Assembly: GCA_023055505.1 (NCBI GenBank)
Contig: JALIRH010000001.1
Coordinates: 95,386,530 to 95,450,529, forward strand
DNA length: 64,000 bases
Origin: Callipepla californica brunnescens
Taxonomy: Eukaryota; Chordata; Aves; Galliformes; Odontophoridae
Direction: 5' to 3'
A program made the position numbers and the translations under genes. Each line of letters starts with the position of its first letter. Within the stretch, counting starts at the first letter, position 1. Positions 36,694-48,997 of the stretch are shown here, piece by piece. The notes beneath the pieces were generated by a model. It saw only the letters and a program-made list of their open reading frames with translations. It was not told the origin of the DNA and did no database searches.

Positions 36694-38683
36694 ATGCATT
36701 TGCTATTTATCTCCAAATCTTGGCTAAAATGGATCATTGTTTTAAAAACTGATGCAGTAAGTCTCTTTTCAATACATTGTTTATAAAAACAAACAAACAA
36801 ACAAAAAAAAACAACTAGGTTACTTATATAAATTTTGCTATAACAGCATAAAATGGTGTTTTATGTTTGTCTAGAAGTTGCAGTTGTTTCATTTTCACAG
36901 AAAGATTTTTTTTTAATATATTTTGAAAGCAAATACCATGCAGAATATAATTACATTTATTTAATTAATTTTAATTATTCCAGTGAGCTCATTTGAAAAA
37001 GTATCTGTCATTTTGAAAAAAAAAATAAGAAAAAGGAAAAGGTATAAAATTAGTATTATCCTTTTTCTAGACTAGATGTCATACTGGTCAAAGCAGCCTT
37101 AATCTCATCCTTTAACTGCATCACCCTTTTTTTGTGTGTGTGACTTTTAGTGATCTGGAGATCTTCCAGCATTTTTTTTTTTCTACATTGTTTTATAAAT
37201 TATCAGTTTTCTCTCATAGTGACATCAAATGAGAAGAGGTTTGTTATCCAATCATATGTAAATCATCATTTTCATACAGCTTTAATGTATTTATCTTTGT
37301 AACTATTATTGTTATTTTCTGTGTCATATGTTATCAATTCCTAAAACAATGCCTTCAGGGTGTATTTGTAGAAATTTATTTGTAGATGTTTTTCTAGACA
37401 CTTTTATAAACCTTATCCACATCGTATTTTTCTGTACATACAAAGAAATTTGGAAATATCTAAATCCTCTCCTCTCAGACAGTAGGTGCTTCTGTTTTGA
37501 AAAGACAAGCAGATTGGTCATCATGACATGCAATATGTCATGTCTTGCTGTGAGAAACAGGCACTATGAGCAGACTTAACCAGTACTGAAAAATTATGAA
37601 CCTTTCCTTACAGCTGTGTCAGAAACATTTGAGTTTTTTCACATGGGTATATAAACAACATATGAGTATTTAAAGTGCTCTTTGCACTGTCAGCTATGGC
37701 AAACATCAACAGTGAGACTTTTCACCCTGAGTTACAAATATGTTTTCTAAAGTTAGCCAGTTCCAGTGATAATTTTTACATAGAAAAAAATCTTCCATCA
37801 AAAAATGAAACAGCAAGCATGTACTGCAATATTAATAACTCCTTAAATTATTTTCTTTATAACTTAATCCTCCAGGTAAAACACTTACTTTATGGCTAAT
37901 AGGCGTTTTTGATTGTCTGGAATTATACAACTGCACTGATTATGTAATACTAAAGAAATCTGTGTTAACAATTTGCGTTATATAGTAAAAATAAAGAAAC
38001 TGGAATCTTTCTTATTAACTGTTAAGAAAATAATCTACTCAAACACAATTGCATCCAAAAAATGATAATAATCTCAAAAGATCAATGTACTATGATATTT
38101 CAAAAACAGTAAAGGATATTTAGTTAATTGTATTTTTGTTGTGTGTTTTGGAGACAGAATTTCGATATTGGAAATAAGACACTTAGTGTTTTGGGGTTTT
38201 TTTATATGATGTCCTTAGGTTTCTTTTCTGGGCATTGATGCAGCATTAGACAAGCTCAGGTTTTCACTATCAGACTTATTGATAGGTACTCATAGACACC
38301 ATAAGCAAGTCCCAAACCAAGAAGTAAGACCTAGCTGAACTGTACCTGAAGCAATTAAAAATTAGATCTAATTCAAATCCAAAGTACACTTTCAACTACC
38401 AGCACATCTTTTGTCAAATCAGATTCTACCTGAATCCCAGACATTTAGTTTGCTCATTTTTAAATTACCATTACTCTTCCACATACTTTATTGAAGGCTT
38501 TATGTATGTATGCATTATATGATTTATTTATATCATTATAAATGGTTTGTAAGCAAATATTGTTGGATATAGGGCAGCCAGGAATAAATTGTATAAAGAA
38601 ACACATACTAAATTAGATTGAATTAAAGTCATGGAAGATTCTCAATTGGAAACTTAAACTTATTAAATTATATGTTTGTACCT
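36694..38683. other. AT-rich unique DNA between two family B LTRs
   Basis: About 2 kb with no gene, no retroviral gene remnants and no recognised repeat. The flanking LTRs each have their own different target duplication, so this is host DNA and not the interior of one provirus. Confidence 0.65.
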
Positions 38684-39006
38684 TGCAGGGTGAATAACCC
38701 AAAAGAATAGTACCCACAGAAAATAACAGCGGTGGATAGTATTGCATATGGCTTATCCAGATGTTATACAGACAACCAGTAAATAAAGAAAGGTTCATGC
38801 AGTACTCCACAGGGGAGGGATCTCTAACAGAAGATCCTTACCTAGCGGTGGTCAGCCTTTAAATGGGGTCTGGGAGAGGTGGAGCCAGACTCCACCCCTT
38901 CTGGTCACACGGTGAATTGCCTTCACCTGTGCTCCTGCAGCTGATTGAGTGCTCATCTCAGGTGATCAATCAGCGGTTTAGGTCGTGATTCAACAATTCC
39001 CATACA
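38684..39006 (-). mobile_element. Solo LTR, family B, copy 2
   Basis: On the minus strand it begins TGTATGGGAATTGTTGAA and ends ACCCTGCA. It is flanked by TACCT on both sides (38679-38683 and 39007-39011), a perfect 5-bp target duplication. It shares ACCAGAAGGGGTGGAGTC, CTCCACCTCTCCCAGACCCC, CATTTAAAGGCTGACCACC, TTAGAGATCCCTCCC and GTGGAGTA with copies 1 and 3. The CATTTAAAGG block is a plausible TATA-type promoter element. Length is 323 bp. Confidence 0.9.
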
Positions 39007-41164
39007 TACCTAAATGAGGGTCTTGAGTTTTTTGTTTGTTTGTTTGTTTGGGGTGTTTTTTGAGAATATTCTACTTTGCTGGCTATAATTGTACTAAATT
39101 ACCTACTATTAATGACAGACAGATCAGATAGATATCTTTTTTTTTTTTTCTTTTTCTTTTCTGATTGTGTATGAGATTTCCTTGAGATTTCCATATATTT
39201 GAAGCCATTTTAGATGCCAGACAATTAACCCTCATTCTGAACTCCATGGAGGGAATCACTTAATACTAATTTTTTTCTGAATGAGAAAACTTTTTTCCTC
39301 AGTTACCAAATGTAACGCTTTTTATCTAGTCTTTTCACACCTATGTGTATTTACCAGAAAATAAATAAATTACTGGAAAACAACAGAAAAAAAAAAAAAA
39401 AAAAACCACCAGAAAACAACATCTCAGTAAATCCAACAGAAAGACAAAAATGTGTTTGTACACACATATATACAAACACAAAATAATAAACATATACTAA
39501 TGAATGTTTATTTAAAAAACTAAATAAATGTTTTCCTTAAGAGGAAGCTTTCTGTTTATGATCTAGTTACTCATCCAAGAAACAAAGAGGAAATACAAAC
39601 CTATGAAAGTATAAATCAGCATACCTCACAGCCAGTTACTCAAGAAAAAAAGGGCATGTCATGTATTTAAAACCAAAATTTCCAGTTCTAAAATGTAGCT
39701 ATATAAAAACACTGTTATAAATATAGATGTGTCCTTAAATGAGAATGTTATAATCAATATAAATCTGCTTCAGTTGCTTCAGCATGGATGTTTTATGTCA
39801 CCTGGAATATCACTGCCTCCAGTATTACAGAAGGGTTTTGGCATGCTACACGCCTGTTAACTTCATCTATATATCTTCAAGATCTCAGCTATCTTAATGC
39901 TTTAAAAACTTATGTTAATTGAGTTGTTCCTTCACTTACCATTACAGTAATACAGATACCTAATTTTCATACTGGCATCTACATTTAAACATCTCACTTT
40001 AGGCTTTTACAATCAATATATTACTTCAATTTGCATTTTTAAATATTGATAGAGAAAATATCTTTACATTCTCGCTAAGTACGATAACTGCTTCACAACA
40101 TGTTGGGCCTGTTATACTGTTGTAATACTAAAAGAATTCTAGACCCAAATGATAACAAGTAGATATGAAGTCTGTATCTGTCATACATTAGGGTATTTGC
40201 CTTGGTTAGTGAAAACAATGAGCTGTGAAGTGTTTAGTATAGGTTCACATATTCTGAATGGGACCAAAGCCTTCAGGTGTCCTAAAATAAGAGGTGATCC
40301 TACTGCACTTGCAACACTGATTCAGATAAATGATGGGCAAAGATTTTCTACCTCTGGGTATGGAGTTCAAAAAGTACACAAGGAAGAAACAATTCTGATG
40401 TCTTCTTTTGACCTTGCATAAGAGAAATATAAATATTGATAAATCAAAGCTTTCTGGCAAGCATAAAGTGTTCCTCTGCCTAGTATAACAGCAACTGAGC
40501 ATATTTTGCATGCCATTACTAAATCATCCAAAAATTACATTAGCATATTGTGTATTTATTTATTCATTGAGTGTGCTCTTCAAAATGGCCATGATGGGAA
40601 TAACACTTTTATGGATAATATGACTGAATAAGTCCAGCTGCATTTTATGAAGCAATACTTGATTTATCTGTCCATAGCAGGCACTGACTTCATTTCATAA
40701 CGCAGGCGCCAGCAGAACTTAGCTAATACAATTATTCTGACGCTTTTCTGTGTTGATGTTATTCATCAGAGAAAGTTTCACCTGTCATTTTCTTTGCAAA
40801 AATACCTTTCCAGTAAAGCTCATTTTTAAGCATTTGGACAGCATTATCATTACCTATTGAAGTCATAATTTTCAAAGGAGGCTCATAATGTTTAAAACTT
40901 CACAATCACATACATTAAAATGACATAGTCTCTGTCCTGAAAAGCTTACAGTTTAAGGGATATTTATCTCGAGAGCTGAGAGGAAGACTTCAATAGATTT
41001 TTTAAATGCATTTAAAATGTATTAAGTGGAAGTAGAATAAGCAACTGGAGTAATGGCAAGCAAATTTTCTTTAGTTACATTTTGAGGGCAATACTGCTCC
41101 TCTCAAGCAATTTTTACGTGTTAGCTTCAAACATTTAATTACAAAATGATTACAAAAGACAGAA
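39007..41164. other. AT-rich unique DNA, no gene seen
   Basis: No gene. It contains an A19 run at 39387-39405. The stretch 40670-40830 has a higher content of CpG and of long evenly mixed words (for example AACGCAGGCGCCAGCAG) than its surroundings and could be a conserved non-coding element, which one sequence cannot show. Confidence 0.55.
39387..39405. repeat. A19 homopolymer
   Basis: An uninterrupted run of 19 A with no recognisable retrocopy body to its left. Confidence 0.9.
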
Positions 41165-41450
41165 AACTTGAATGGTGGGTTGTGCCTTGGTGTTCAATGC
41201 AGTGGTGTAAGTGCAGCTCATAACCACGAGGAGGCACAACTCCATGTCAGACCATTCTGTTGCAGTATGAACTCAACAGCTGGCAGAGGCTTCAGTATAC
41301 CCAATGAGCCACAAAGCCTGTCTTGTCTCCAGAGCTGGTGCGCCATACCCAGGTGGTCTCTGGGCCCACCAGATGTGTTTGACAAATGACACTCAGGTTG
41401 CAGAAGGGCAGTGCTGCTCTCTGATTGAAGTTAAATTTGCTTGCTTTATT
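41165..41450. other. GC-richer segment of unknown origin
   Basis: About 285 bases with visibly higher GC than the flanks, and a 73-codon plus-strand ORF (41168-41389) rich in C, S and H. I recognise no domain. It might be a decayed repeat, an exon remnant or a non-coding element. No clear splice sites bracket it. Confidence 0.3.
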
Positions 41451-41750
41451 ACAGGAGGATGAAAGAAAAGCATTGAGTGATACATGGCTTCTTTGATTTC
41501 TTATAGAACTCTCATAAATAAAGAGATCAATTTTTTTGTGTGTGTGTGAAACAAAAGTTTAAAAATAAATAAATAAATTTATTATATCTGACTCATTAAA
41601 AAAAAAAAAAAAAGTTGCCTTTGTTTGTCATGGGGATCCTAAAACCATACAAGGACATTATTAAGTGACCAACTTGAGTTCTGTTACTCACAAGAAAAAA
41701 AACAAAAAACACATTCTCAACATTTTTTATTCTAAAGCATATAGTCATAC
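41451..41750. other. AT-rich DNA, no gene seen
   Basis: Contains an A-rich run near 41599-41614 and GT-rich simple sequence near 41535-41550. The last five bases, CATAC, are the left target duplication of the following LTR. Confidence 0.6.
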
Positions 41751-42088
41751 TGTATGGGAACTGTTGAATCGCTGCCTGAACCACTGATTGACCACCTGAG
41801 GCGAGCACTGAGTTAGCTGCAGGGGCACAAGTGACTGTGATTGGAAGGGGTGGAATTTGACTCCACCTCTCCCAAGACCCCATTTAAGGGCTGACCACCA
41901 CCAGGGAAGGATCTTTGGTTGGAGATCCCTCCCTAGTGGAGTTATTGGCAAGCCTTGACCATCTTCAAAGGTGAGCCACTCTTTCCTTATTAACTATCTG
42001 TATACCATCTAGTCAAGCCCATCTAAAATATTCCAACTTTGGCACTATTTCTTTTGGGTGCTATTCTTGGGGGGTTATTTGTCCTACA
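41751..42088 (+). mobile_element. Solo LTR, family B, copy 3 (longest copy)
   Basis: It begins TGTATGGGAACTGTTGAATC and ends GTCCTACA. It is flanked by CATAC on both sides (41746-41750 and 42089-42093), a perfect 5-bp target duplication. Internal landmarks are GAAGGGGTGGAATTTGACTC, the TATA-like CATTTAAGGG (41881-41890), GGAGATCCCTCCCTAGTGGA, and a 3' part TTTGGCACTATTTCTTTTGG / CTTGGGGGGTTATTTG. At 338 bp it is the most complete of the three copies. There is no internal viral region, so it is a solo LTR. Confidence 0.92.
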
Positions 42089-43011
42089 CATACTCTCTTG
42101 AAAGTGCTATTGAAACACAGCATGACACATATTTATCCAGTAAAAACATGTTCTGCTTTCTACAATTCTGATTTGTCGTATTTAAAATAGTACTGTCATT
42201 AACAGTACTGTGTGAAAGTGAATATATTGAGCAGGCCTTGACTAAGCAACAACGAAGACTATTGCAATAATCATGAAAATCGTTGGAAAAAGCAACTCAT
42301 AAAGAGAACAAAAGTAATGCGAACTAAAGTCAGAATGCTTTTTTTGGAAAGAAAAAGGCCTCAAAATATTTTGTAATAAATGCAGAATAACTTATGATTT
42401 ATAGCGCTGGTGCTATTAATGAGCATCAATTTTGTATTCTGCACTTGAGATTGGTTAAACTTATGGCAAAAAATCAGTGTCTGGATTAAATGGAGCAGCT
42501 GGGTTTAGATTAGATTAAGGTTTCCTTGCTGTATGAGGAATACTTCAGATACAGCTAAACTAGCTATATTTCTCTGCTCTTCTCTGCACTCTAGAGGGAA
42601 ATAATGCTTACTCTTTTTGAAAACTCAATCTCCTGCTGAACCTTGATCTTCTCACCTGGGCAGTCCATCTTCACTTGCTGTATCAAAAATAAATCAAATA
42701 TACTTGTGCAGAAAAAGCTATTTTTCTCCCTGTCAGAGATTGCCAGATGATCAGAAAAATAAAATAAACTATATGCAGAGAAGATGGATACAGGCATCCT
42801 CTGCAGCTAATGCTTTTACAGTGTCACTATATGATGCAATGGGATTGTTAAGTACTAAAGAAAAAGTTAACAGAATGATTTTAGGGACATTTTCTTAGTA
42901 TCTTTTAGCAGCCATAGAATCAAGGGCATAGCTCATTAGTTCACATTTAGAAACGTCGACAAAATATTATCACTGTTCATTTTATACAACTTTTATATAC
43001 ATATATATATG

Positions 43012-43051
<40 letters not shown>

Positions 43052-43831
43052 AATTTAGACATCAAAACAACATAATTATAACAGTTAATCCTGGAGATAA
43101 CAGGGTTTAACATGGATTTCACATAAACAAATTGGGTTTTATATGGTGTAAGGAGCTTACTCAGTTACCTAGACACAGCTATTTAGTGTTATCAGAAAAG
43201 CCCTATTTAGCATTCAACTTTTGTCTTCTGAAAGGTTTCAGTTTGTATAGATCTTATCGGTCAGCCCTAGGCTGGTATCTTGGATACTGTACCAAATTTC
43301 ACTACATACCTGCTTCTGATCAATCTGATAATTAGCTACTCTCAACAAATGGGAATTCACATAACTAGGGATAAATTTATCTGACTTGATACTGACATCC
43401 AGTGTCACCTAAAACTCCTCAGCATATTTCTGCTATCTGCTTGGAACTGGCAGATATGACATAGGACCATTGGGGTACATATATACTCCTGCAAGAGTAA
43501 CTGGAGACAGTAGGTACGCACCAGAGAGTCACATTAAACACTGTCTTTTTGTAGATAATTTTGTAGATAACTTAGTTAAGCTGATGTTCTCTAGCTTCTA
43601 GATCACAATGTGTTGTCTTTTTTGTGTTTCAGTAAGCTTTTAAACCAAGTAAATAGAATATAAAGCATATCTTAAGCACTGGTTATGGGAAAACATATTT
43701 TTTAATACAATTATATTTAAGATGTGAATAGAATACTTGGAAATATCTTTAAAAGCTCTTTTTCTTTGTAGTAGAGAACTTTATTTCTTTGAAATATGAA
43801 ATTCAAAATTCATATAATTAATGTATATCCG
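42089..43831. other. AT-rich unique DNA with a CA/TA microsatellite
   Basis: No gene or mobile element recognised. The segment 42395-42480, with ATTA-type homeodomain core words and CpGs, may be a non-coding element, but this is only an impression. Confidence 0.55.
42994..43052. repeat. Compound (TA)n(CA)n(TA)n microsatellite
   Basis: TA units, then about ten CA units (43011-43030), then about ten TA units. Alternating purine-pyrimidine DNA of this kind is length-variable. Confidence 0.92.
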
Positions 43832-44131
43832 TGTCATGGTTTTATGATTTTTTGTTATTGGTATTCTACATCATAACATCATGTAGTGTATTGGGAGTTA
43901 AAGAGTACTTCAGCTCTGTGGATCATCGATAGTTCTGAGTATACCTGTCTCAGAAGAGAAGAACTACATATCCCAGAAGACTTTGCACTGCTTTGCATCT
44001 TTTTGTTTTCCACTCAGTGGAAACGATAAAAACTGTTCACATGTCATGAGACACAAACTCTTTCAAACTCAGCAGCAGGTGCTCCGTACCCATCTCGCCT
44101 TCCTCATTTAACATGAGGCCTTTAGTTTTCA

Positions 44132-44169
<38 letters not shown>

Positions 44170-44411
44170 ATTTGATTTATTAGCTTCAATTCCAATTTAT
44201 TGTATTGTTGTGTTATTTTGTGTTCCAATATCTTATTTAGATATCTTATTTAGTAAACTAGCTTTCCTCCTCAGATCATTGCCACTGTTTTGTTTTCAGG
44301 CCCATCTCCATTTTCCTTTTTCCCATTCCCCTTTCCCAAAGCATGAGACTATGGGTCCCCCAACCTCAGTCATCACAGAGCTGAGCCAATCTGGCCCATA
44401 AAACGTTGACA
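43832..44411 (+). mobile_element. Solo LTR, family A, copy 2
   Basis: It begins TGTCATGGTTTTATGATTTT and ends CGTTGACA. It aligns end to end with copies 1 and 3. It is longer than copy 1 because of a (CT)n expansion at 44134-44164 and a duplicated ATATCTTATTTAG (44228-44254). Flanks ATCCG and ATATA do not form a convincing duplication, so the target site has decayed or the borders were altered. There is no internal viral sequence. Confidence 0.82.
44134..44164. repeat. (CT)n microsatellite inside the LTR
   Basis: About 15 uninterrupted CT units. It occupies the place of the short CTCTCTC seen in the other family A LTRs, so it is an expansion within the element. Confidence 0.9.
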
Positions 44412-45602
44412 ATATATAATGGAAAATTTTCCATGTAATACAGTAATAAATATATATATATATATTTTTCATGGTGTTTATGAACACTTTTGCCTGACTA
44501 CATTCATTCTAAAAACTCTGCATCTTATATTAGTAGCTTAAAGTCAGAAATAATTACATTTCCTAGCTGCCTAACAGATGACAGATTTTGCCCTTCTTAA
44601 GTATATTCTGTTTTATTACATCTTTCAGATGAAAATATCAAGGTGAAAAGAAACTGGGAAGTTTTATGTGCAGTTTGCTTGCAATCATCAAGGCAAGTCT
44701 TAAGTCACATTATATAGAGACTAGAACTTTTTTCTCCCCCTTATTTCTGTTATATTTTATGTATGCATAATTTGTGAAATTACTATGATAAACTACCAAT
44801 ATTTAACATCTAGATAATAAATAATTAAGTGGAAGAAGTTTTACACCAATTCTCTTCCAGGTGTTTTGGATTTGTATCTTACGATGTGAATAAATGATAT
44901 GGAAGTGAAGGACTTAATTTAAGCTAAAGAGTTCCACTTTTGAAGTATGTTAATTTTGAACAACAGTTTGATTTTTAAATTATTTGTGAAATAGACAATA
45001 ATTCAAGAATATGAATTAAACAGAATAAAGCCTTCAAATACAATGGAAGCTAAAGCCTATGAAGAGGACAAACTTTAATTAACTGATAGTACTGGTTTCC
45101 AAAAGTTGCTAAAAAATAATTTAATATTTTCAAACTTTTGTTTCATTTTGGTAGAAGATATCATAGTGATTTAGAGTACTATCTGTTTAAGAAAAAGATA
45201 ACACCTGCAGTCAGATAAACTGAGAAGTGTATGCAAGGACAACTGTCCCATTTGAAAATGCATCAGTTTCTGGGTTGATCCAATTACTGTACACTATGAA
45301 AACCTTATATCAGTAGGCTGACCCATAAAGCCATTATGTTCCCATGTACTCCATTTTATTTTTTGTTGCTGAAATATTTGCACTTGCATTATGTATGTCA
45401 TAGCTACAAGGTCTGACTCCTTGTTGACTGCCACCTATGAGCAATGCACAATCAAAGTGATGATGAGCACTAGTTTTTCAGCCCTGTTACAGAAAGCTTC
45501 AGGAGATATTGTAGGAAATTTTTTTTCCTTCAAATACTGAATGTAAGTTGTGTTAGTATAATTACTTAAATTTTTAACTAAGTTATTACTAGTGGTTCCT
45601 AT
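44412..45602. other. AT-rich unique DNA, no gene seen
   Basis: No gene or recognised element. A short (TA)n run lies at about 44449-44465. Confidence 0.6.
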
Positions 45603-46344
45603 TGCAGGGTCAAAAGGACAGAAACAAGGGCTACATTAAAACCGTCACTGACATTTTAGCTGATAAGCAGCTTTGCAGAAAAGTACTTTTTGGTGTCCAA
45701 GAGGACATTGGGTTGAACATGAGAAACCAATCTGTCCTTTTTATTAAAATGGCTAACAGTATTTTTGGTTTAATTAGACAAAATATTGGCGGTATGTCAA
45801 GAGAGATGATCCTTCCTCGCTACTCTGCTCTGGAAGGCTGCACCTGCAGTACTGTGTCTGCTTCTGAGCTTTCCCAGTTCAAGAGAGACATGGAGATTCT
45901 TCAGAGTTCATTTTAGGGTCACCAAGATGACTATGGAATTAGATCCTCTCTCCTATGAGGAAGGGCTGCAAGAGTTCAGACTACTAAGTATAGAAAAGAG
46001 GCTCAGGGAGGATCTCATCACCATAAATGAATATGGAAAGAGAAAGTGCAAAGAGAATAGAGGTGGGTTCTTTTCAGTGGTTCACAGTGCAAGAACAAGA
46101 GGCAATGAGCACATACTGTAACACAAGAAGTTTCATCTAAACTTCAAGAATAATTTCTTTATTGTGTGGGTGATGTAGCACTGGCATTGATTGACCTGAG
46201 AGGTTGTAGAGTCTCTCTCCTTACAGAACTTCATAAGCTTGGACATGGTTCTGTGCAACTTGTGCTGGGTGTCCCTGTTTGAGTAGTGGGGTGTGGACCA
46301 GATGAACTCCAGAAAATGATTCCAACTTCAACCATTCTGTGATT
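45603..46344 (+). mobile_element. CR1 LINE 3' half, old and broken
   Basis: The forward reading gives the RT C-terminal region of CR1 ORF2: ANSIFGLIRQNIGGMSREMI then LPRYSALEGCTCS at about 45740-45860, followed after frame breaks by EEGLQEFRLLSIEKRLREDL (45957-46016). The 3' UTR follows, ending ATTCTGTGATT, a worn form of the CR1 terminal repeat. Upstream parts of the element are missing, as in most CR1 copies. Confidence 0.88.
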
Positions 46345-47904
46345 ACTTAATTTTAAACAAATGCTTGAGTCCTGTAGTCACTGATTTATCTGTGCACCAG
46401 CATGCAAAATATTATTTGAATACAGTAATGTTTCAGAAAGCTAAAATAGTTTATTCTTCATAGAGAAGAAAAAAATTTATTAAGCAATTTTTTTGTTGTT
46501 CTTAATAGGAAAATAATTCAAAAATTCAAAGTAATTTTGAAAAATTCTTGCCAACCTGTACAGTCTCAATGAATATTTCTATAACACTCGTTAACATAAA
46601 GGAACATTTTTTTTCTATATGAAAAAATAAATACATTGTACTTTCTAATTTGTATGAGAGATGTTTAAAATCATTATTCTATGTCTGAAATTCAATGATT
46701 TAGGAGCTTTGTGTCCAATTTAAATCTATTCAGACAGTTTTCATATCTCTGGTATTTAGGGAGTTCAGAATATAATAGAATATTTTTTGGTCAGTGGCAG
46801 TAGCTACATCAATAAAAACATGTGCAGCTTCTTGAAGTGTAGGTTACAGTTCCTCAAGTTTCAGATATACATAATGAAAAAATATCCAGTGAAGGATAAT
46901 TTCCAATCAAAAAAAAAAAAAAGCAACAACCTTCCAAAATCATTATGATTTAATGGTCTATTACTAACCCACTGCGTTCTCATGGTGAGAGATGATTACC
47001 TACCTACCTGAGCAGCTCAGGCTGCCAGTTCCAGAGTGAGTTCAGAGGGCTGTGAGTAGGAGAAATATAAGTAAATTCTTCGATTAAACTACAGCACTAT
47101 TTTATTTAGGTTTATTTTTATTCCTTCTGTTCAATTATCTCAAAAATAATCTCCATTTCATCAGTGCTGACTGTCCACAAGACCTGGAAATAACAGCTGT
47201 ATATTGTGTGAAGAATATTTAAAAATTACCTAAGGTATTTTTCTAGATGTCTGTCTCAAAGATGTTAGTAGCTTTAATTCTGACTTATCTGAATGATGCA
47301 TCATTACATTGTGAACATCTGTTAACTATTCTCAGTATATTTTCCATACCTTTCTTAGTTTGAATTAAACTACTTAAATTTTAATTCTTCAAATCAAAAT
47401 GCTATGATTTATGAAACAATATTATGAATTTTCTTTTACAATTTATGTGAATATTCAAAAACTTTAGTCATTTCTCCCTAGACATAGTAGCTTTGCCTAG
47501 TTACTAAATATTTTAGAAAATTAACACTTAACTACAGCAGAGGACTTCTAAAGATATCACAGAATCACAGATATGCAGTGTCTTGTTTTAAATTGTTATT
47601 CAAGATCTGGAGAAAATAATAGAATTCACTTCCATCACACTCACAATACAATGAGGTAAAGAGTCAGTACATGAGCAAGGCTGACAAAAGGTAGAATGAT
47701 CCACTAGTAACCGTAGGATATACAACAAAGTAAAATACAAAGTCTTGACAAAAACTCCCAAGGAGTGACAAAAATTGACAGGCTGATGAGCAGCTTTGGG
47801 GAGAAGTTGCTGGGGACAGCAAACTCAAGTGTCTCCTGACAGCAAAGATAGTATGTGTTACCAGATTGCAAGAAGCAGGTTCAGGGAAGTTATTATCCTC
47901 CCTC
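46345..47904. other. AT-rich unique DNA, no gene seen
   Basis: No gene. ATCACAGAATCACAGA at 47560-47575 resembles the CR1 terminal repeat in reverse complement, but no CR1 body follows it, so it is not annotated as an element. Confidence 0.55.
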
Positions 47905-48997
47905 TTAATCACAGAATTTTAGGGGTTGGAAAGGACCTCTAGAGATCATCTAGCCCAAACCCCCTGCCAGAGCAGCTCCCTAGACCAGGTTATACAGGTA
48001 GGTGTCCAGGTGGGCCTTGAATATCTTCAGAGAAGATATTCACAACCTCTCTGTGCAGCCTGTGACAGTGCTCCATCACCCTTACTGTGTAGAAGTTCCC
48101 AAACACATTTGTGAACTTCCTATGTTTTGTTCCTATCAGTCTGTGCCCATTTCCCCTTGTCCTATCATGACATATTGCTGAAAAGAGTCTGTCCTTGTCC
48201 GTTTGCCTTCCGCTCCTTAGAAATTTATAGATATGGATAAGATCCCCTCTGAGTCTTCTTTTTTCGAGGCTGAACAGACCCAGGTCTCTCAGCCTTTCCT
48301 CATAATGGAGGTGTTCCAGGCCCTTTATCATCTTCATAGCCCTGCAGTACTCTGTTTCCAGGGATCCCTGTCCTTTTTTGTACTGGGGAGCCCAGAACTG
48401 GACACAACACTCCAGGTGAGGCCTCAGAAGGGCAGAGTAGAGGGTTAGGATCACCTCCCTCAACCTGTTGGCTATGCTCTTTTTAATGTATCCCAGGATA
48501 CTACTGGCCTTCATGGTCAACAGGATGCACTGTTGGCTCATGGCTAACCTGTGGCTATCCTCAGAGTTCCTCTCCAGCAGCTCATCCCCCAACCTGTACC
48601 AGTGCACGTGGTTACTCCACACTTGGTGCAGAACTCCACACTTGCTCTTGTTAAATCTCATCTTGTTCCTTTCTGCTCAACTCTCCAGCCTGTCTGGGTC
48701 TCGTTGAATGGCAGCACAGCCTTCCAGTGTGTCAGCCATTGCTCCCAGCTTTGTATCATCTGCAGACTTGATGAGGGTGGACTCCATCCCCTCATCAAGG
48801 TTACTGATGAAGTTGCTGAACAGGACCGGACCCAGCACTGGTTCCTGAGGAACACCACTAAGTACAGGCCTCCAACTGGACTCTACACCACTGTTCACAA
48901 CCCTCTGAGCTCTGCCATTCAGCCAGTTCTCAACCCACCTCACCATCCACTCATCTATTCCACGCTTCATCAGCTTTGTTACAAGGATGCTCAACAA
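47905..48997 (-). mobile_element. CR1 LINE 3' part, best preserved copy in the window
   Basis: The minus strand holds the RT domain from near its middle to the ORF2 end, plus the 3' UTR and end (AATCACAGAATTTTAGGGGT on the plus strand at left). Two ORFs, 48997-48677 and 48661-47990, lie in the same frame, separated by one in-frame TGA at 48679-48677 where CR1 has a Trp codon (LES-stop-AERNKM). In the first, [13 protein letters not shown] and the catalytic block SADDTKL (F replaced by S) are visible. In the second, [50 protein letters not shown] and DRTRGNGHRL. The 223-codon ORF is the longest in the window. The element is 5'-truncated within RT and so is not an active copy. Confidence 0.93.

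Noticed and set aside
36396..39006. One provirus bounded by two family B LTRs
   Set aside because: The two LTRs have different perfect target duplications (ATGCA and TACCT), and the 2 kb between them holds no retroviral coding relics.
47560..47575. Minus-strand CR1 3' terminus
   Set aside because: ATCACAGAATCACAGA resembles the tail, but the adjoining sequence is not CR1.
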